Notes: generated by a model not told the origin, from the letters alone. 64,000 nucleotides of DNA from Lithospermum erythrorhizon (GCA_019722365.1 JADFUC010000954.1:2666001-2730000); one strand, 5' to 3'; positions 12,090 through 23,570 are shown, numbered from the stretch's first letter. Program-made: numbers and translations.

Positions 12090-12362
12090 TAATTAATTAG
12101 TTTGTTGTTATTTAGAAGTGTCCAATAGATTAGTTTGCCCAATAGATTTATTTGTGCTTATAATGAAGTATACAACAAATTAGTTTGTTCCAATATTTAT
12201 TTATGCTTATATCGAAGTATACAACAAATTAGCTCTGCCCAATAGATTTATTTATGCTTATAATCTTTAATTTACTTGTCTAATAGATTTATTTCAAGGC
12301 TTATAATCTGAATTTAGTCGGTTCAACAGATTTATTTCAAGGCTTATAATCTTTAATTTAAT
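12090..12362. repeat. Degenerate tandem repeat, about 65-bp unit, four to five copies
   Basis: Blocks 'caatagatttattt', 'gcttataat' and 'caacaaattag' or 'ctttaattta' recur in order at about 12120, 12180, 12240, 12290 and 12330. It lies in intergenic sequence and is non-coding. Confidence 0.7.
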
Positions 12363-13004
12363 GAATTCGGGCCTGCGAACAATAAGGAATAAGACTTAGT
12401 GATACTCAGAACTGGGCACTACAAGCGTGAACAATTAGTGATAAATCTAATCTCAAAATAGCTAGATAATTCTAGTATTTGCGTAACGTTGTTGTTAAAT
12501 CACCCTCAGAGCTTTTTAATTTATGTTTTATCCTACTGCTAGTTTGCCGTTATTATTTTAGCTCAACCAATTCAAGTAATCTTTTTTCGCTCAACAATTA
12601 CAATTAATTTAAGTAATCTCATTTATCTAAGTGAATTGACCTTTACTGAAAGACTATACTACTACACGACTCAAGGCTTCCACGGCGAATACAATTTGTT
12701 CCATCATCGGCTATTGAGAAATGTTCTTCCAATACATTTATAGGCTTAAAAATCTAACAACTCACATCTAGGAAAACCTACCACTATCTTGACAAGAAAA
12801 TAACATGGAGCAAAACAAATATTGTGGAAAGATGAGTTAGCTCCAAATCAGGATCTGACTTCTTTAATACATATCAAATGATTACATTCATCAATTTAAC
12901 AATACAATCATAAACTCAAGCGAGTTATGAACTAAAGACGAAGAAATTTTCAAACCAAATGTATGAAAAACTTCCTCTAACTATTCTTTCCTCACAAGAA
13001 GCAC
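12363..13004. other. Intergenic, no gene seen
   Basis: Probably the 3' flank of the minus-strand Sel1-like remnant. No motif or frame stands out. Confidence 0.5.
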
Positions 13005-13960
13005 TTAACACTTTGACCTCGCCTGGGAGATGCATGCCTCGCTAATTGCAAGTGTGTTTCTGTCTCTGACAGGATCTGACTTTGTGTTCATTACTGGAAC
13101 TAGTAACTCACCAACTCCAGAGTTGTGGTACATCAACTGCGGGTTCTGTGGCCTGCGAGGCACACGCTTTCTTTCTTCCTCCTCAATCCTTTTCAACCAT
13201 TTAAATCCCAAATCAGATCCCGCTTTAGCAGCAATTTCAAATTGTTCCCTTGCCATCTCCAACGGATTAAGATCACTGTATCTTACAGATCTTCTAGATT
13301 TTTCCAGCTGCAAGATAGTCTTGCATCACAAAATGGAAGGCATGGTATGAATTAAAAGACCTCAACTAACAACAATATTTATAGTGTAAGGATCTGAGTT
13401 AAAATTTACACTCGGATATCCATCTTGGTCATTCCTCAGTTCCAAGTATTGTAACTGACATAATCTCACCCAATAGAAGTAATGATCAGTTCAGACTTCA
13501 GACTCCAGAGTCGAACTATTATGTGCATTTCACTTGTAATATTTTCCATTTTCTCCCACAGCTACCAAATGATAACCCGGCAGGCCACCACATGACTATC
13601 ACACTACAGGTGGTAGATGGACCCAAAAATCAAATAATGTATTTGTATCTTCCTTCATACGAGTGTGACCTTACCTCTAAGAAGGAACAAGGAAGGATCC
13701 ATAAGCTACAGCTGCGCCAGCATGACCATGTATAAAGAAACACCATATGATTTATCAAGATTCAGAAACTTTGAAATAGAAATGAGAGTTTCCAGCTTTT
13801 GATGATACGAGCATACCTTTAAACTGGCTTGATTCAGAAAGTGTTGTTGGTATAGCAATACATCCGACCATCTTTCTCAGCCAGTCAATCCTCTCTCATT
13901 TTGACAACTGAAAACCTTGTATCTTTCTTTGGCTACAATATGCTGATTACCCTATTTAAT
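13005..13960 (-). pseudogene. Sel1-like (TPR-related) repeat gene, truncated and degenerate
   Basis: Three minus-strand pieces look like the C-terminal part of a plant Sel1-like protein. First, about 13890-13807 reads ...DWLRKMVGCIAIPTTLSE... and ends at a 'taaag|gtatgc' donor. Second, about 13734-13677 reads GHAGAAVAYGSFL. Third, 13312-13005 reads ...[20 protein letters not shown]... after a 'cttgcag' acceptor and ends at a stop. Damage: an in-frame TGA just before piece 1; no AG in front of piece 2 (TG instead); and what looks like a 7-nt insertion ('gttcctt') in piece 2 that brings TAG into frame. The first part of the gene is absent, because the next 5' sequence is the nuclease gene. An alternative is a live gene with splicing I misread. 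Family call from memory of Sel1-like proteins. Confidence 0.5.
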
Positions 13961-14033
13961 TAGAAGAGAGTAATTCGCACTCAACAGCAGAGATTCATCC
14001 ACAAACTTCATTTGTAGATTCAACACCATAATT

Positions 14034-14959
14034 TCAATCCACGGGTTGCAAGATCCCCTGCGTTTCACGTATCAACAACTTGGAGTTATCGACTATCCGT
14101 TTACTTTCATAGACTATGTAACTACATAACTCATGCTTAGGGGGTGGGCGAAGCGATCCTAACTGAACAAGAGGATTGGAAATCTCAGATTTATTATACA
14201 ATTCTCTTGCAGGCTGGACATGGTTCCACCAAAAATCAGACAGTGCTATATTCAAAACGTCCCAATACTCTCTATCTCGAAATATCCTAAACAAACTACT
14301 TCCTTTAACAGTCCAGACATAAAAATCCATCCAGTCCCTATCTAAGATTTCCATTAGACCTTGAGCTTGTGGAATATAGTAAAGAGGAATTCGCTTAAAA
14401 GGAGTAGCCTGGCTCATATCACCTCCAAAAAAAGGACACTTGATTTCCAAAACCCCACGAGAAGGTAAAAAATAGGCATTTTGGTCCACTGTACCATCAG
14501 GAGAAGCACCAAGCCAATTATACTCCGTGTTCTCCTTGCCATACACCTGAAACTCAGGAAAGCACACAGTGTTTCCAGTTATTAACTTGTATCTTTCAAG
14601 TGCTTCTTCCTCCTTAATATTGTTCCAGCATGTTGCCAAATTCCCCGCAAAAGGTTCGACTGCTCCAATCTTCTCTAGCCAGAGATGAACCCTACGACGG
14701 TGAAAAAAACCAATAGCACCAGCAAAAGTACTTGCAGTCAGCCTATGCCTTCTCAATTCTTGCCAGTTCTTGAACCAATGTTGAAACCCACTTGATTGAA
14801 GAATAGGATGCTGATTATTGCATGCAATGTTGGAAGAAATATCATGAGGGTTACTATAATATCGTCTAAAGCTTAAAGTCTGACAAAAATAGATCTTCAA
14901 ACGGCTTTTCTTACATGGTAGACATCTGCTTTGAAAGTAAGAAAAATGAAGCCTCTTCA
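14034..14959 (-). CDS. YqaJ / lambda-exonuclease-type nuclease, probably organellar
   Basis: The last coding exon has no intron and encodes about 308 residues. Its core holds the restriction-endonuclease-like motifs: RRHRLTAS near residue 70, GASPDGTVDQ with the catalytic Asp near 155, LEIKCPFF with the Glu-x-Lys near 175, and YYIPQAQGLMEI with the conserved Gln near 200. This is the plant 'type II restriction endonuclease-like' YqaJ family, related to phage alkaline exonucleases that resect double-stranded DNA ends. The exon begins right after a 'cctcttgcag' acceptor, and its first bases are TGAAGAGG. An upstream exon ending in A would create ATG AAG AGG at the junction. The resulting N-terminus is basic, hydroxylated and Arg-rich, with RRYYS near residue 35, like a mitochondrial presequence. 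The upstream exon was not located. Confidence 0.75.
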
Positions 14960-15354
14960 CTGCAAGAGGAAAGGATTTGGGTTAATCTTTTTAATGAACG
15001 ATATATGGCAGGATATAGCGATATAGCCTTAACTTTGCTTAAAATCATTTATACAAATAATCAGTATTCCAAAATCCTGACAACTTTTCTATAAGAATGT
15101 AAGTTACTCTGTAGTATATTTCAACAAGACTTTTACAAAGAACCATTTTTTTTTAATCTTTTGCAGTGTATATAACCGAATTAAATCCTTTGAGACTTCC
15201 AAATTTTTCATGTTAATCAGTATATCCAGATAGAGATTACTAAATGAGTGATCTCAAATTGACAATCTCAAATACCCACAAAATGAAGAAGTACTAAAGC
15301 AATCAATCCAATATACCAAAAAGAGCACATTGTATATATACATAGCGATTATAT
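14960..15354. other. Upstream region of the nuclease gene
   Basis: It should hold the 5' exon and promoter of the minus-strand nuclease gene. I could not fix the donor site. It ends at the Copia LTR. Confidence 0.4.
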
Positions 15355-15976
15355 TGGATTGTCATGAACGACATATCTAAATGTATATATCAACACCCAA
15401 ACCACGAGTCTAATATCTCTATGTAATCTCAATGCATAACAATGAAAAATACCCGAAAGTAAATAACACTGCATCTTTATACATGCCCCTCATGACGCCC
15501 TTGCCGGGCCATTTTATGGTAAATCAACTGTTAACTCTCAACGATTGCTACAAAGTCCTATCAAATCTGCCTTCTCAAATCGAAAGAATACTTCCTTATA
15601 ATTTAGTATTCTCACGACAAATCTACACTCTAGATTTAGCTTAAACGATACAGATGATACAAATCAAGAGAACAACTTCATTTTAATTTGGAACAAAAAA
15701 GGAATTTAGAAATGGAATATTTGGATAATGAATGAAATGTCACCAATCCCCATTTATTCTGCCGAACTGCTTTCAGACCTCATCGAGACCCCGTCACTGA
15801 TGGTCTCACGGTCTCTGAACAGCCTATATTACCAGCCAAGGCCTTCTATTTAGGACGAGACTTATCGACCTCGTGGTCTAAGGGCTCCATGTATCGGCTC
15901 ATTTGCGCATTTAGACCTACCGGTAATTTTAGTCTTCCCGATCCCCTCGAGACTCCTTCACTTTGAAATGCCTTCA
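15355..15976 (-). repeat. 3' LTR of the Copia element (left copy)
   Basis: Aligns along its length with 19850-20471: shared blocks include 'gtatatatcaacaccc', 'acgagtctaatatctct', 'acaaagtcctatcaaatct', 'acaaatctacactct' and 'aatccccatttattctg'. It has accumulated substitutions and indels but keeps the same net length. Confidence 0.88.
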
Positions 15977-16989
15977 CCAACACCTCCCACTCAGCTCTTT
16001 TCAAATCAGCGCCTTCAAGACCTCCACTCAAGAAGAAATATCTTCAAAATACCTGGGCTCCGAAGGTTAACTCAAGTCGAACACAACTTCAGCCTTCCTT
16101 GCTTGGCTAAACCTGTAAACACATCGCAGATTTGGGATCTCCAGAATTTGCTTCTGGACCTCATTCTCCTCCCAATTACTAATCCAGGACAATGAACTTA
16201 CCCCATGTGTTTGTCTGATTAAAATGGATTTTCAGCTGCATAAATCGCACTCACTATCATGGGGAGTGGCAGCATCCATGCTCAAGATTCAGCTTCTTTC
16301 AAGAAAGTCTCAAAATGTATCATCTCTTTCACTATTCCGCCATAGCAACATATTCTCAGCTCACAACTAGACAAGGTTACTATTGGTTGCAACTTCGATC
16401 TCCACTAATAAGAAGTATTCCCCAAACGTGGAATACATATCCACTAGTAGACTTTTACTATCAACATCACCACCAAGTATCAAGATCCACATATCCCACT
16501 AACCCCGTACTAGTTTTAGTGGAAACATAAGGATTTCTCACATCACCATTCGTGCATCTATAAAAAATCCACTTCACAGTTTCCCAATGTTCTTTCCCCT
16601 GGTTACATATATCTACCGATAACTCCCATGATGCGCGTAATATCGTGTCTAAAGATCATAAGACGGTAAGAGGCAATCAAGATCTATACTTTAAATCATC
16701 TTCGCCTCAAAGTGAATGTTGACTGATAATTGAAAATGAAAGCAAATAACGGGTACTTACAGAAGCCAGATCCAAAGATGTTGAATCGCTGATTACCTTT
16801 CAGTATTTTTCTTGTGCTCAATTCCTGTGAGAATCCCCATCTCCCCATTATTCTCATCCCTGCACTTCCAGCTTCGTCACTCTGTGCCTTCAACGTGAAC
16901 CCACCGACAACTCTTCTTTCTTCAACACATGTTCACCTTAAGAAGACTTTTTCAAACTTCCTACGTAATGCCAGCTCTTGAGCTGTTTG

Positions 16990-17115
16990 CCGCATAAGCT
17001 CTTCCTGCAGACTAATCTTTTTTCCTCTAACCTCAAAGCCTCGAGGTTGCTTCATGAATAACTCTTCATCTAGATCACTATGAAATTAGCTATGCATCCA
17101 TTTGATTTATGTGTG
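16990..17115 (-). pseudogene. Copia reverse transcriptase remnant
   Basis: The minus strand reads HSDLDEELFMKQPRGFE, matching the Copia RT block usually seen as F-LHGDLEEE-I-YMEQP-GF. The surrounding frame is interrupted, and the YVDD region was not recognised. Confidence 0.75.
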
Positions 17116-18049
17116 CATCATCTCTCTCTGCTACCAATCCTGCACGCTTCCGATTGTCACAAGCTTCTCGATCACGGGGCGAATATTTCAGCAGAGTTTA
17201 ATTCCTTCCCCCTCTCGCTTGGAACTTGACAACTAAACGAGCTTTGTAGCCGCTTTCATACCATCCTGCCTCCTCCTTGACTTTAATTCATTTATTCTCG
17301 TAATATTCTCTCCTCGCTTCCCCATGGTCTTACCTCAACTCCCACGTCATGTTCGGCCAACAATGACTCCATCTCCTCTTTCATCTATATAACCTTCACT
17401 TGATCTTATCACATTGTACTCAGTTTACATAACTAATGTGCTCGCTGCCAATGTGCCACAGAAAGGAAGTAGGAGCATCACTTCAGCCAAGTTTCCACAT
17501 TTATTACTTTTCTGGCACTGAAGCTCTACATCTGATCACTATCAAAAGAACAATCTCTCTTCTCAAGTTGATCAATGGCTTAAATGTTATCATCGACTCT
17601 GCCTCCCCTCCATCCAACTCCATCTCTTCTGGGGCACATGCCAAAGGATCTTCAGTTTACTCAGTGATAAAAGGGGCACGATCTAAGACATGCCATTTGG
17701 AAGGAACCGAAATAAGCGCCTTCTCCTGCAACCGATTTCCGGTATCAAATGGCGACTTCTCCTTCCACTTTCTCCTCTAACATTTTCCTGGCTCTGGCTC
17801 AGAGATAACACCTGCTCATCGAAGACCACATCTTTGCTTAAATGATCTTCCTGCTCTTCAAGTCATGAACTGATCTATCCTTTCGTCAGCCATAACCAAT
17901 AAAATAGCAAATGTTGGATTAGCTTCAGTTTATTTCATTGCATCAACATGAACATATCGCTAAACAACCAATACTGTGAAAGAATAATTTACTCTGTCTC
18001 TGAATTTCAAATTGGGACCCATGTCCTCGCTTAAGAAGATTATCGCCTA

Positions 18050-18584
18050 GAACGTTGGTGTAACCACAGAATCTCATACTGCAGATGCTCATTCCAAGCC
18101 TGTCCTCCCTCTCTCACTATTCCGGCTCGTCAGCGCCCCGGACAGTCTTCGCATCCTAATTCCATTCTCGGCAGACAATATTGTTTGAAACTTATCAATG
18201 TATTCCACCTCACTGATCTCAACACTTCACTCTCACTCTGCCTCATTCTCAACCATGCTTCATTTCTTGAAGACTTCATATAAACTTCGGATGGCTTTAA
18301 AATAAACCCAAACTTTCTCGCCGCATCATCAATGGCATATACATAATACGAACCGCCCACAGAACCAGCGCCGATCCCCAAACATCTCATACAACTAACT
18401 CAAGCCTCTCGTATCTAGGCTCAACGCCGCTTTTAGCAAAACCGACTTTCTTTTCTATTGGGTTTCCTTTTAACGCTAGCTCACAGATGATGACAACGTA
18501 TTTGAGCTCAAAAGTCACATTATTTGAAACAAGCGCTTCATACCTTTTCAGCCTACGTGGGTCTGGACCTGGTTTCACAAGCAC
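18050..18584 (-). pseudogene. Copia GAG-pre-integrase and integrase-core remnant
   Basis: Minus-strand frames read SGVEPRYERLELV (end of the GAG-pre-integrase domain, where the family has ...RYERLELVHTDVWGP) at about 18400. After a frame change they read GGSYYVYAIDDAARKF and KPSEVYMKS (integrase core start, family form GGSYYVTFIDD-SRK), then a short FKQYCLP piece. The order and spacing match Copia pol. Confidence 0.8.
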
Positions 18585-19489
18585 AACATCGCCTCTCGAA
18601 CTATCAATAGCAAATAATGGCCTTGAGAACTCCCAGGTGCATGCAACGATCTTTATCTTTCTATTGGTACTATCGCACTGAGCTACCTTCCATTGCCTTC
18701 ACCAAAATGTAGTTTTATCCATCCTCATCCACCGATCACGTAGATCAAGCTCTTCACCCGCCTCGTACATGCCTCACTTTAGTCAATCTCCGTGTGTAAT
18801 CCATTCGACAAATTTAAAGCCCACATCTCCCATACCTTCAATCTTTAGCGACTCACCGTTACAGTGAATAATCAGATCTATAATGCCCAGTTAAGGGTTC
18901 AACATTATATCCTCGAGCGGGGCGTAGTGATGAAACGATGCTCCTCAGAATCAAGAACTAAGAATTTATCGCAGGTCTAATGCAGTAGCATCCGAAGAGA
19001 TAGTCATCAACAACATTCACACGCTTCTTGCTGTCTCACGACTACCGATGCCTCAGATTGCCGCAAATACGCGACCAGCCTCAAGCATTATCCTCAAAGA
19101 CTCAAGAGTACGCCCCTCCAAACTTCGACTTTACTCTTTCTCTTTAGACTTGACCCCATTTATTCTTGTCGCTTTCCCTTTGGTCATAGTTCCTGCCTCT
19201 ACTATATTCCAATGCAGAGTTTTCTCAACTCCGCTATTCTTCCCGAACTTTCTGACATCGCTTCGACCACCTTAAGCCGCAACTTCATTCCTAATCGGAA
19301 TTACTCGGGGAGCAAGCTCATTTGCTCCCAACTATCTCGGCAAAAGATGCCAATAAGACACGCTTGTAATTCATCCGAAGCTAACCTCAACAAGCAGACA
19401 ACCGATTTATCAAACTATTTAAATCATTAAGGTGCCCAAGAATCTGAGTATCTATCGACATCTCAAGTGAAACAATGCTTCATCAACCG

Positions 19490-19800
19490 CATCTTTATCG
19501 TCATGGATGAGCCATATAACCTCGACAAAGCTATCATCAAGCCCTTTGTCGTGGTCTCCTTTGCTACATTTGCAAATAACGCTTTCTAGACAAGCACGGT
19601 CTCACTCATACCCAAGACTTGTCTATTCAGCTCGCTCCACTCTTCAATCTCCATTTATGGCTTCTCGCCTAAAGTGCTTACGGTAGTTTTCTTCCATACA
19701 AATAATCCTCCATGTTCATCTTCCAACGGGCGAACCAAATCACTGACTTATCTACAAGATATGCTCCATACACCTTCGTATTTTGCCATTTGAATTTCAG
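19490..19800 (-). pseudogene. Copia gag remnant
   Basis: The minus strand after the primer-binding site begins MAKYEG and continues in shifted frames through WKMNMEDYLYGRK, the usual start of Copia gag. Near 19450 a MDTQILG-like piece follows. Stops interrupt it. Confidence 0.65.
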
Positions 19801-19833
19801 ATAAACTATATTACGACTCAAGCTTTCAACCAA

Positions 19834-19845
19834 GCTCTGATACCA
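19834..19845 (-). promoter_or_regulatory. Primer-binding site (initiator Met-tRNA)
   Basis: The minus strand reads TGGTATCAGAGC, the standard plant Copia primer-binding site, four bases inside the LTR end. Confidence 0.85.
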
Positions 19846-19849
19846 CCGT

Positions 19850-20471
19850 TGGGATCGCCAAGTGAACGCATATATCTAAACGTATATATCAACACCCAAA
19901 ACCTACGAGTCTAATATCTCTCATGTAATCCGAATGCATAATGAAAATACCTAGCAAATAACACCCCAGATTCTATAAAGCCTCAAGGTACGCCCTGGTT
20001 GGCCGGCCGCAAATCAACTAGAGAACTCTCAATGATTGTTACAAAGTCCTATCAAATCTAAGCTTCTCATTATTTTATGACTTATATTCTCAATGACAAA
20101 TCTACACTCTGTATTTAGTTGAAATATAATGATAAACTGCTAGAGAACAACTCTATCAATTTTGGAAACAAAAAATGAATTTAGAGAGAAATGAATTAAT
20201 TTTGACAATGACAACGCACCTTAATCCCCATTTATTCTGGCCGAATGTTTTCATCGAGACCCTTCATCGAGACCCCGGTCATTTGGCCTGATGGGTTCTA
20301 AATTTAAAATTATACACAAGGGCCTTCATTTGTGATCGAGGTCCACTGACCTCGGTCTCAGCTGGCTCCATACTGCACGGTTCTCATTTGGCGCATCGAG
20401 ACTCCATCGAGACCCCGGGTCTCGATGGGGTCCTCATCCCCTCGCATCTCCTTCACTTGAAAACGCCTTCA
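19850..20471 (-). repeat. 5' LTR of the Copia element (right copy)
   Basis: Right-hand direct repeat, next to the primer-binding site, hence the 5' LTR of a minus-strand element. It contains several copies of 'catcgagacc' and a 21-nt near-perfect palindrome at 20406-20426. Confidence 0.88.
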
Positions 20472-21942
20472 ATCTCAACATACACACATGATCACAATAA
20501 ACTAAAACAGAGCAAGCAATGAAACCAAGCAACAAAATATTCACACATTTACAATCGAAAACACGTCATTAAAAACAGAGCATGTAAATAAAACACATAA
20601 TTCAAAAACGTAGCTCAGAAAACAAACCAAAACAGAACATGCCATGAAACCAAAACGTGACAACAATTTTGGGACAAGTAACATAATATACCAATAACCA
20701 AACTCAAAAGTACAGCATTCAACCAAATAAAATGAGAGTAATCAACCCAATATACCAACATTCAACTCAAATATACAATGGTGGGTTAAATATTCATTGA
20801 GAAAATTCATCGAACACTTGTGAACAATACTATAAAACTTTCTTACAAAACAACTTACTTGTAAAAATATTATACTCAATATTTTTACTGCATATTCAGC
20901 ACATAATCCATGAAAAGGGAGGAAAAACAACCAAAATATCACTTAGTTAAATATGAAGAAAAAAAAATTCTCAAATTATAACTTGATACAAATTCTCTAT
21001 ATATTAAACTGATAAATACTTATAAATTGGAAGAATTATGAATCAAATAGAAAGTTTATTGATATTTTGGGATTTTAATAATTTTGTATACACCTCTTCT
21101 TTTCTTTGTATTTACATTATACTCCGTAATAGGGAAAATATTTGAAGATTGATAATCAAAACTAGGGCGGTGAAATACTACATTTGATGCTGTGATAAGC
21201 GAAATGTACTGAATCAAAACTAGGCGGTGAATTGTATCTTATGTTATGTAATTAAAATAACATTTGTAAAAAATGAAGTTACTATAACTTATCTTATGTT
21301 TTTAAGATTTTACAATATTTCTGAAACATTATAGTATTTTTATTATTTTGAAATTATATCCAAAACAGAAACTTTGAACCATGTGTGAGCCTATATATAA
21401 AATGAGGCACTGGTTATTAAATTTATTAATAATTTTTTTGTAAATGCGATAATAAAATTAAAGTAATCATACAAAATATTTTAATTTTTAGAACTCAAAT
21501 ACTTTTATGAAAATAAAATTATGAATAAAATATTTGATTATACCAATATAAAGTAAATAACTAATAAAATAATTCAATAAATGGTATTGTTGGTTATATG
21601 TTTCTAATGCTTATTGGTTGTACATGAATTTACATAAACTAATAAATAATTTAATTGAGACAATAGTTGAAAAAATAAATAAACATGTTGTGTTATACTA
21701 AATACTTGATTGAATGTATTAGTAACAAAATATAATTTTCAATTGGGATTTGATTCTTTTAAATTTTGCAACTCTCAATTTTATTGGGCTATGAGTTTTT
21801 TGTTTTTTTTTTTTGGGAAAGTGGGGCTCGTGATGGAGTGGGGACCGCGCATTATGTAATAAGCGGAGCATATATCACACATATAAGTAGTTCTAGTGTT
21901 TGTTCAAGAAATTCAAGAATTTCCTTTTGCATCTCTTATTCA
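20472..21942. other. Intergenic, upstream of the MADS gene
   Basis: AT-rich sequence, no gene seen. A 'cctatatataaaatg' TATA-like motif at about 21388-21402 is about 540 bp before the MADS ATG, far for a direct core promoter. Confidence 0.5.
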
Positions 21943-22656
21943 ATGGCTCGTGATATGTTCAAAGATGAGACTTTATCAAAGGCTGCTAAGCTACGTTTCA
22001 AGAAAAGAAAAGAATGTATTATGAAAAAATCTAGAGAATTGTCTGTTCTTTGTGATATCAAAGTTTGTGCTCTAGTTTCGGACCCTGATGATGGAGCAAT
22101 CGAAACATGGCCCGAGAATCGTCTCGAATTTCAAGAAATTCTTGAAGATCATGTTGTTAGGATGAAAGAAAATGGAAAATTTGTGAAAGAGAACAATAAG
22201 AATACTTGCATTGTTGGGGATGAGAGTTTCTTGAAGATGATTGATGAAAAGTTGGAATATGTGAACAGAAGAATCGAATGGTTGACAAAATTGAATAACA
22301 CTAAAACCACCTTGCCTCAAAATTTGCATGAAAACTCTGCTATTCCATCTTCACAATCAGTGAATTGTTACACCGGGGCCGGTTCGAGTGCACCATCCTT
22401 TGTCCAGCCTCTGCAATTTGGATTTTCCAGGGAACTAGAAGTAGTCAAGTGGAGTGGTTCACAATTTTCTCAGCCTTTGCAATGTGTTGAACCTGAACTT
22501 TTGAGTGAATTTGAAGAGTTTCCAAATCTTCAACCTCTAGAGTTTCAGATGGAAGACAATATTTGGGTTCAACAAAATACCACAGATGATGAAGAGTGGA
22601 GATTTCTTCAAGGTTTGGATTTGGATTCTATGCTGCAAGCTATGGATGGTCTTTGA
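21943..22656 (+). CDS. Type I MADS-box protein, M-gamma-like (AGL80-like)
   Basis: Single exon, 237 residues, as usual for type I MADS genes. The MADS domain occupies about residues 1-60: LRFKKRKECIMKKSRELSVL, then CDIKVCALVSDPDDGAIETWPEN, where the ...WP-N end is a hallmark of the M-gamma group. A coiled region follows to about 125. The C-terminus is acidic and Gln/Leu-rich (repeats of QPLQ, EEWRFLQGLDLDSML). M-gamma factors act in the female gametophyte and endosperm, usually as dimers with M-alpha partners. The basic N-terminal arm is unusual: MARDMFKDETLSKAAK replaces the canonical R-K-K-rich arm and is a few residues shorter. DNA contact may be altered. The ATG at 21943 is chosen because it starts the MADS domain; the frame is open further upstream, but without homology. 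Confidence 0.88.
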   Translation: MARDMFKDETLSKAAKLRFKKRKECIMKKSRELSVLCDIKVCALVSDPDDGAIETWPENRLEFQEILEDHVVRMKENGKFVKENNKNTCIVGDESFLKMIDEKLEYVNRRIEWLTKLNNTKTTLPQNLHENSAIPSSQSVNCYTGAGSSAPSFVQPLQFGFSRELEVVKWSGSQFSQPLQCVEPELLSEFEEFPNLQPLEFQMEDNIWVQQNTTDDEEWRFLQGLDLDSMLQAMDGL

Positions 22657-23570
22657 TCAGTAGTTGTGGAAAGATCTCGAGCACAAACTTGAGTTAATAT
22701 CAACTGGTCTGATAAAAACATGTTGAGTGTATTGCTGTATTTCATAATCACTATTATAATATATATTGCTCATATTTTTTGTCATAAAATTCAATGAATT
22801 GAAGTCTATTTTCTTAAAAAAAAAACCCAAAGTTATTGCTTATCGCCTAGAATAGACGACATTTTTTGAATATAAACCAATATTCGTTCGTAAATTGTAG
22901 AAATACGAATATTGAACAACGAAAGTTCTTAGCAAATTAAATTGTTTGAGTTCGCCTCCAAATGATAACTAATCATATTAAAACTCAAATAGATTACAAA
23001 CTAAAACGTAACCAAACGAACATTCATTATAAAAAACTGGAATCTAAACCTATTGATATCGATGAACTTGAATAAACGCGATTTATAATTCTCGAAAAAA
23101 TATTGGGCAAACGATCCTTATAATATCCATGTAAACTCTTAATTTAGGGGTAAATATAAGATTTATCATTCCTTTTAGGCACTCCAACAATGACTAGAAA
23201 CCATTCATTAAACTGAAAAGTACAATTTACATTCTTGATAATAATTGAATAATTAATTGGATTAGTTTAGTGGAGCTCATTTAAAGAATTTAATTTCTTA
23301 TTTATTGTGAAATAAATTAATCAATAAAATAAATATAGTAAAGGGGTATTAGCCTTTATTTTGAAGAATCCAAGAATTTTGGAGCTTTAAAAAAGTATAT
23401 TATTTTTAGGGTTACAAGAAAAGGTTTGATTTTTTCAGACACCCTTTTTTATTAATCTTATCTTATTGTACCTTTGAGCTTGAAAGGATATTTTAGTCTT
23501 ATATTGCATATCTTATTACATCATTATTTTTTATGTGTTATTGATTTCGCTGGTCTGCTAGTTTATACAA
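22657..23570. other. Intergenic, upstream of the PP2C gene
   Basis: No coding frame. A 5' noncoding exon and promoter of the PP2C gene may lie near 23350-23500, but no boundary can be fixed. Confidence 0.4.

Larger units (their letters stand above)
15355..20471 (-). mobile_element. Decayed Ty1/Copia LTR retrotransposon, 5.1 kb
   Basis: Two direct repeats of 622 bp (15355-15976 and 19850-20471) flank the element. Both begin TGG and end CCTTCA on the plus strand, so they have TG...CA ends on either strand. Inside the right repeat lies 'gctctgatacca' (19834-19845), the complement of the initiator-Met tRNA primer-binding site. The element is therefore read on the minus strand, with its 5' LTR at the right. 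The purine-rich minus-strand run before the left LTR (about 15977-15996) fits a polypurine tract. Remnants in order are gag, GAG-pre-integrase/integrase and reverse transcriptase, which is Copia order. Every frame is broken by stops and shifts, and the LTRs differ at many sites, so the copy is old. No clear 5-bp target duplication was found (tatat versus atctc). Confidence 0.88.

Noticed and set aside
13030..13355. Plus-strand open frames over the Sel1-like C-terminal exon
   Set aside because: They are shadows of the minus-strand exon, which has family resemblance; the plus frames have none.
15968..19430. Many short plus-strand frames in the C-rich stretch
   Set aside because: They lie antisense to the decayed Copia pol; the minus strand gives recognisable gag, integrase and RT pieces.
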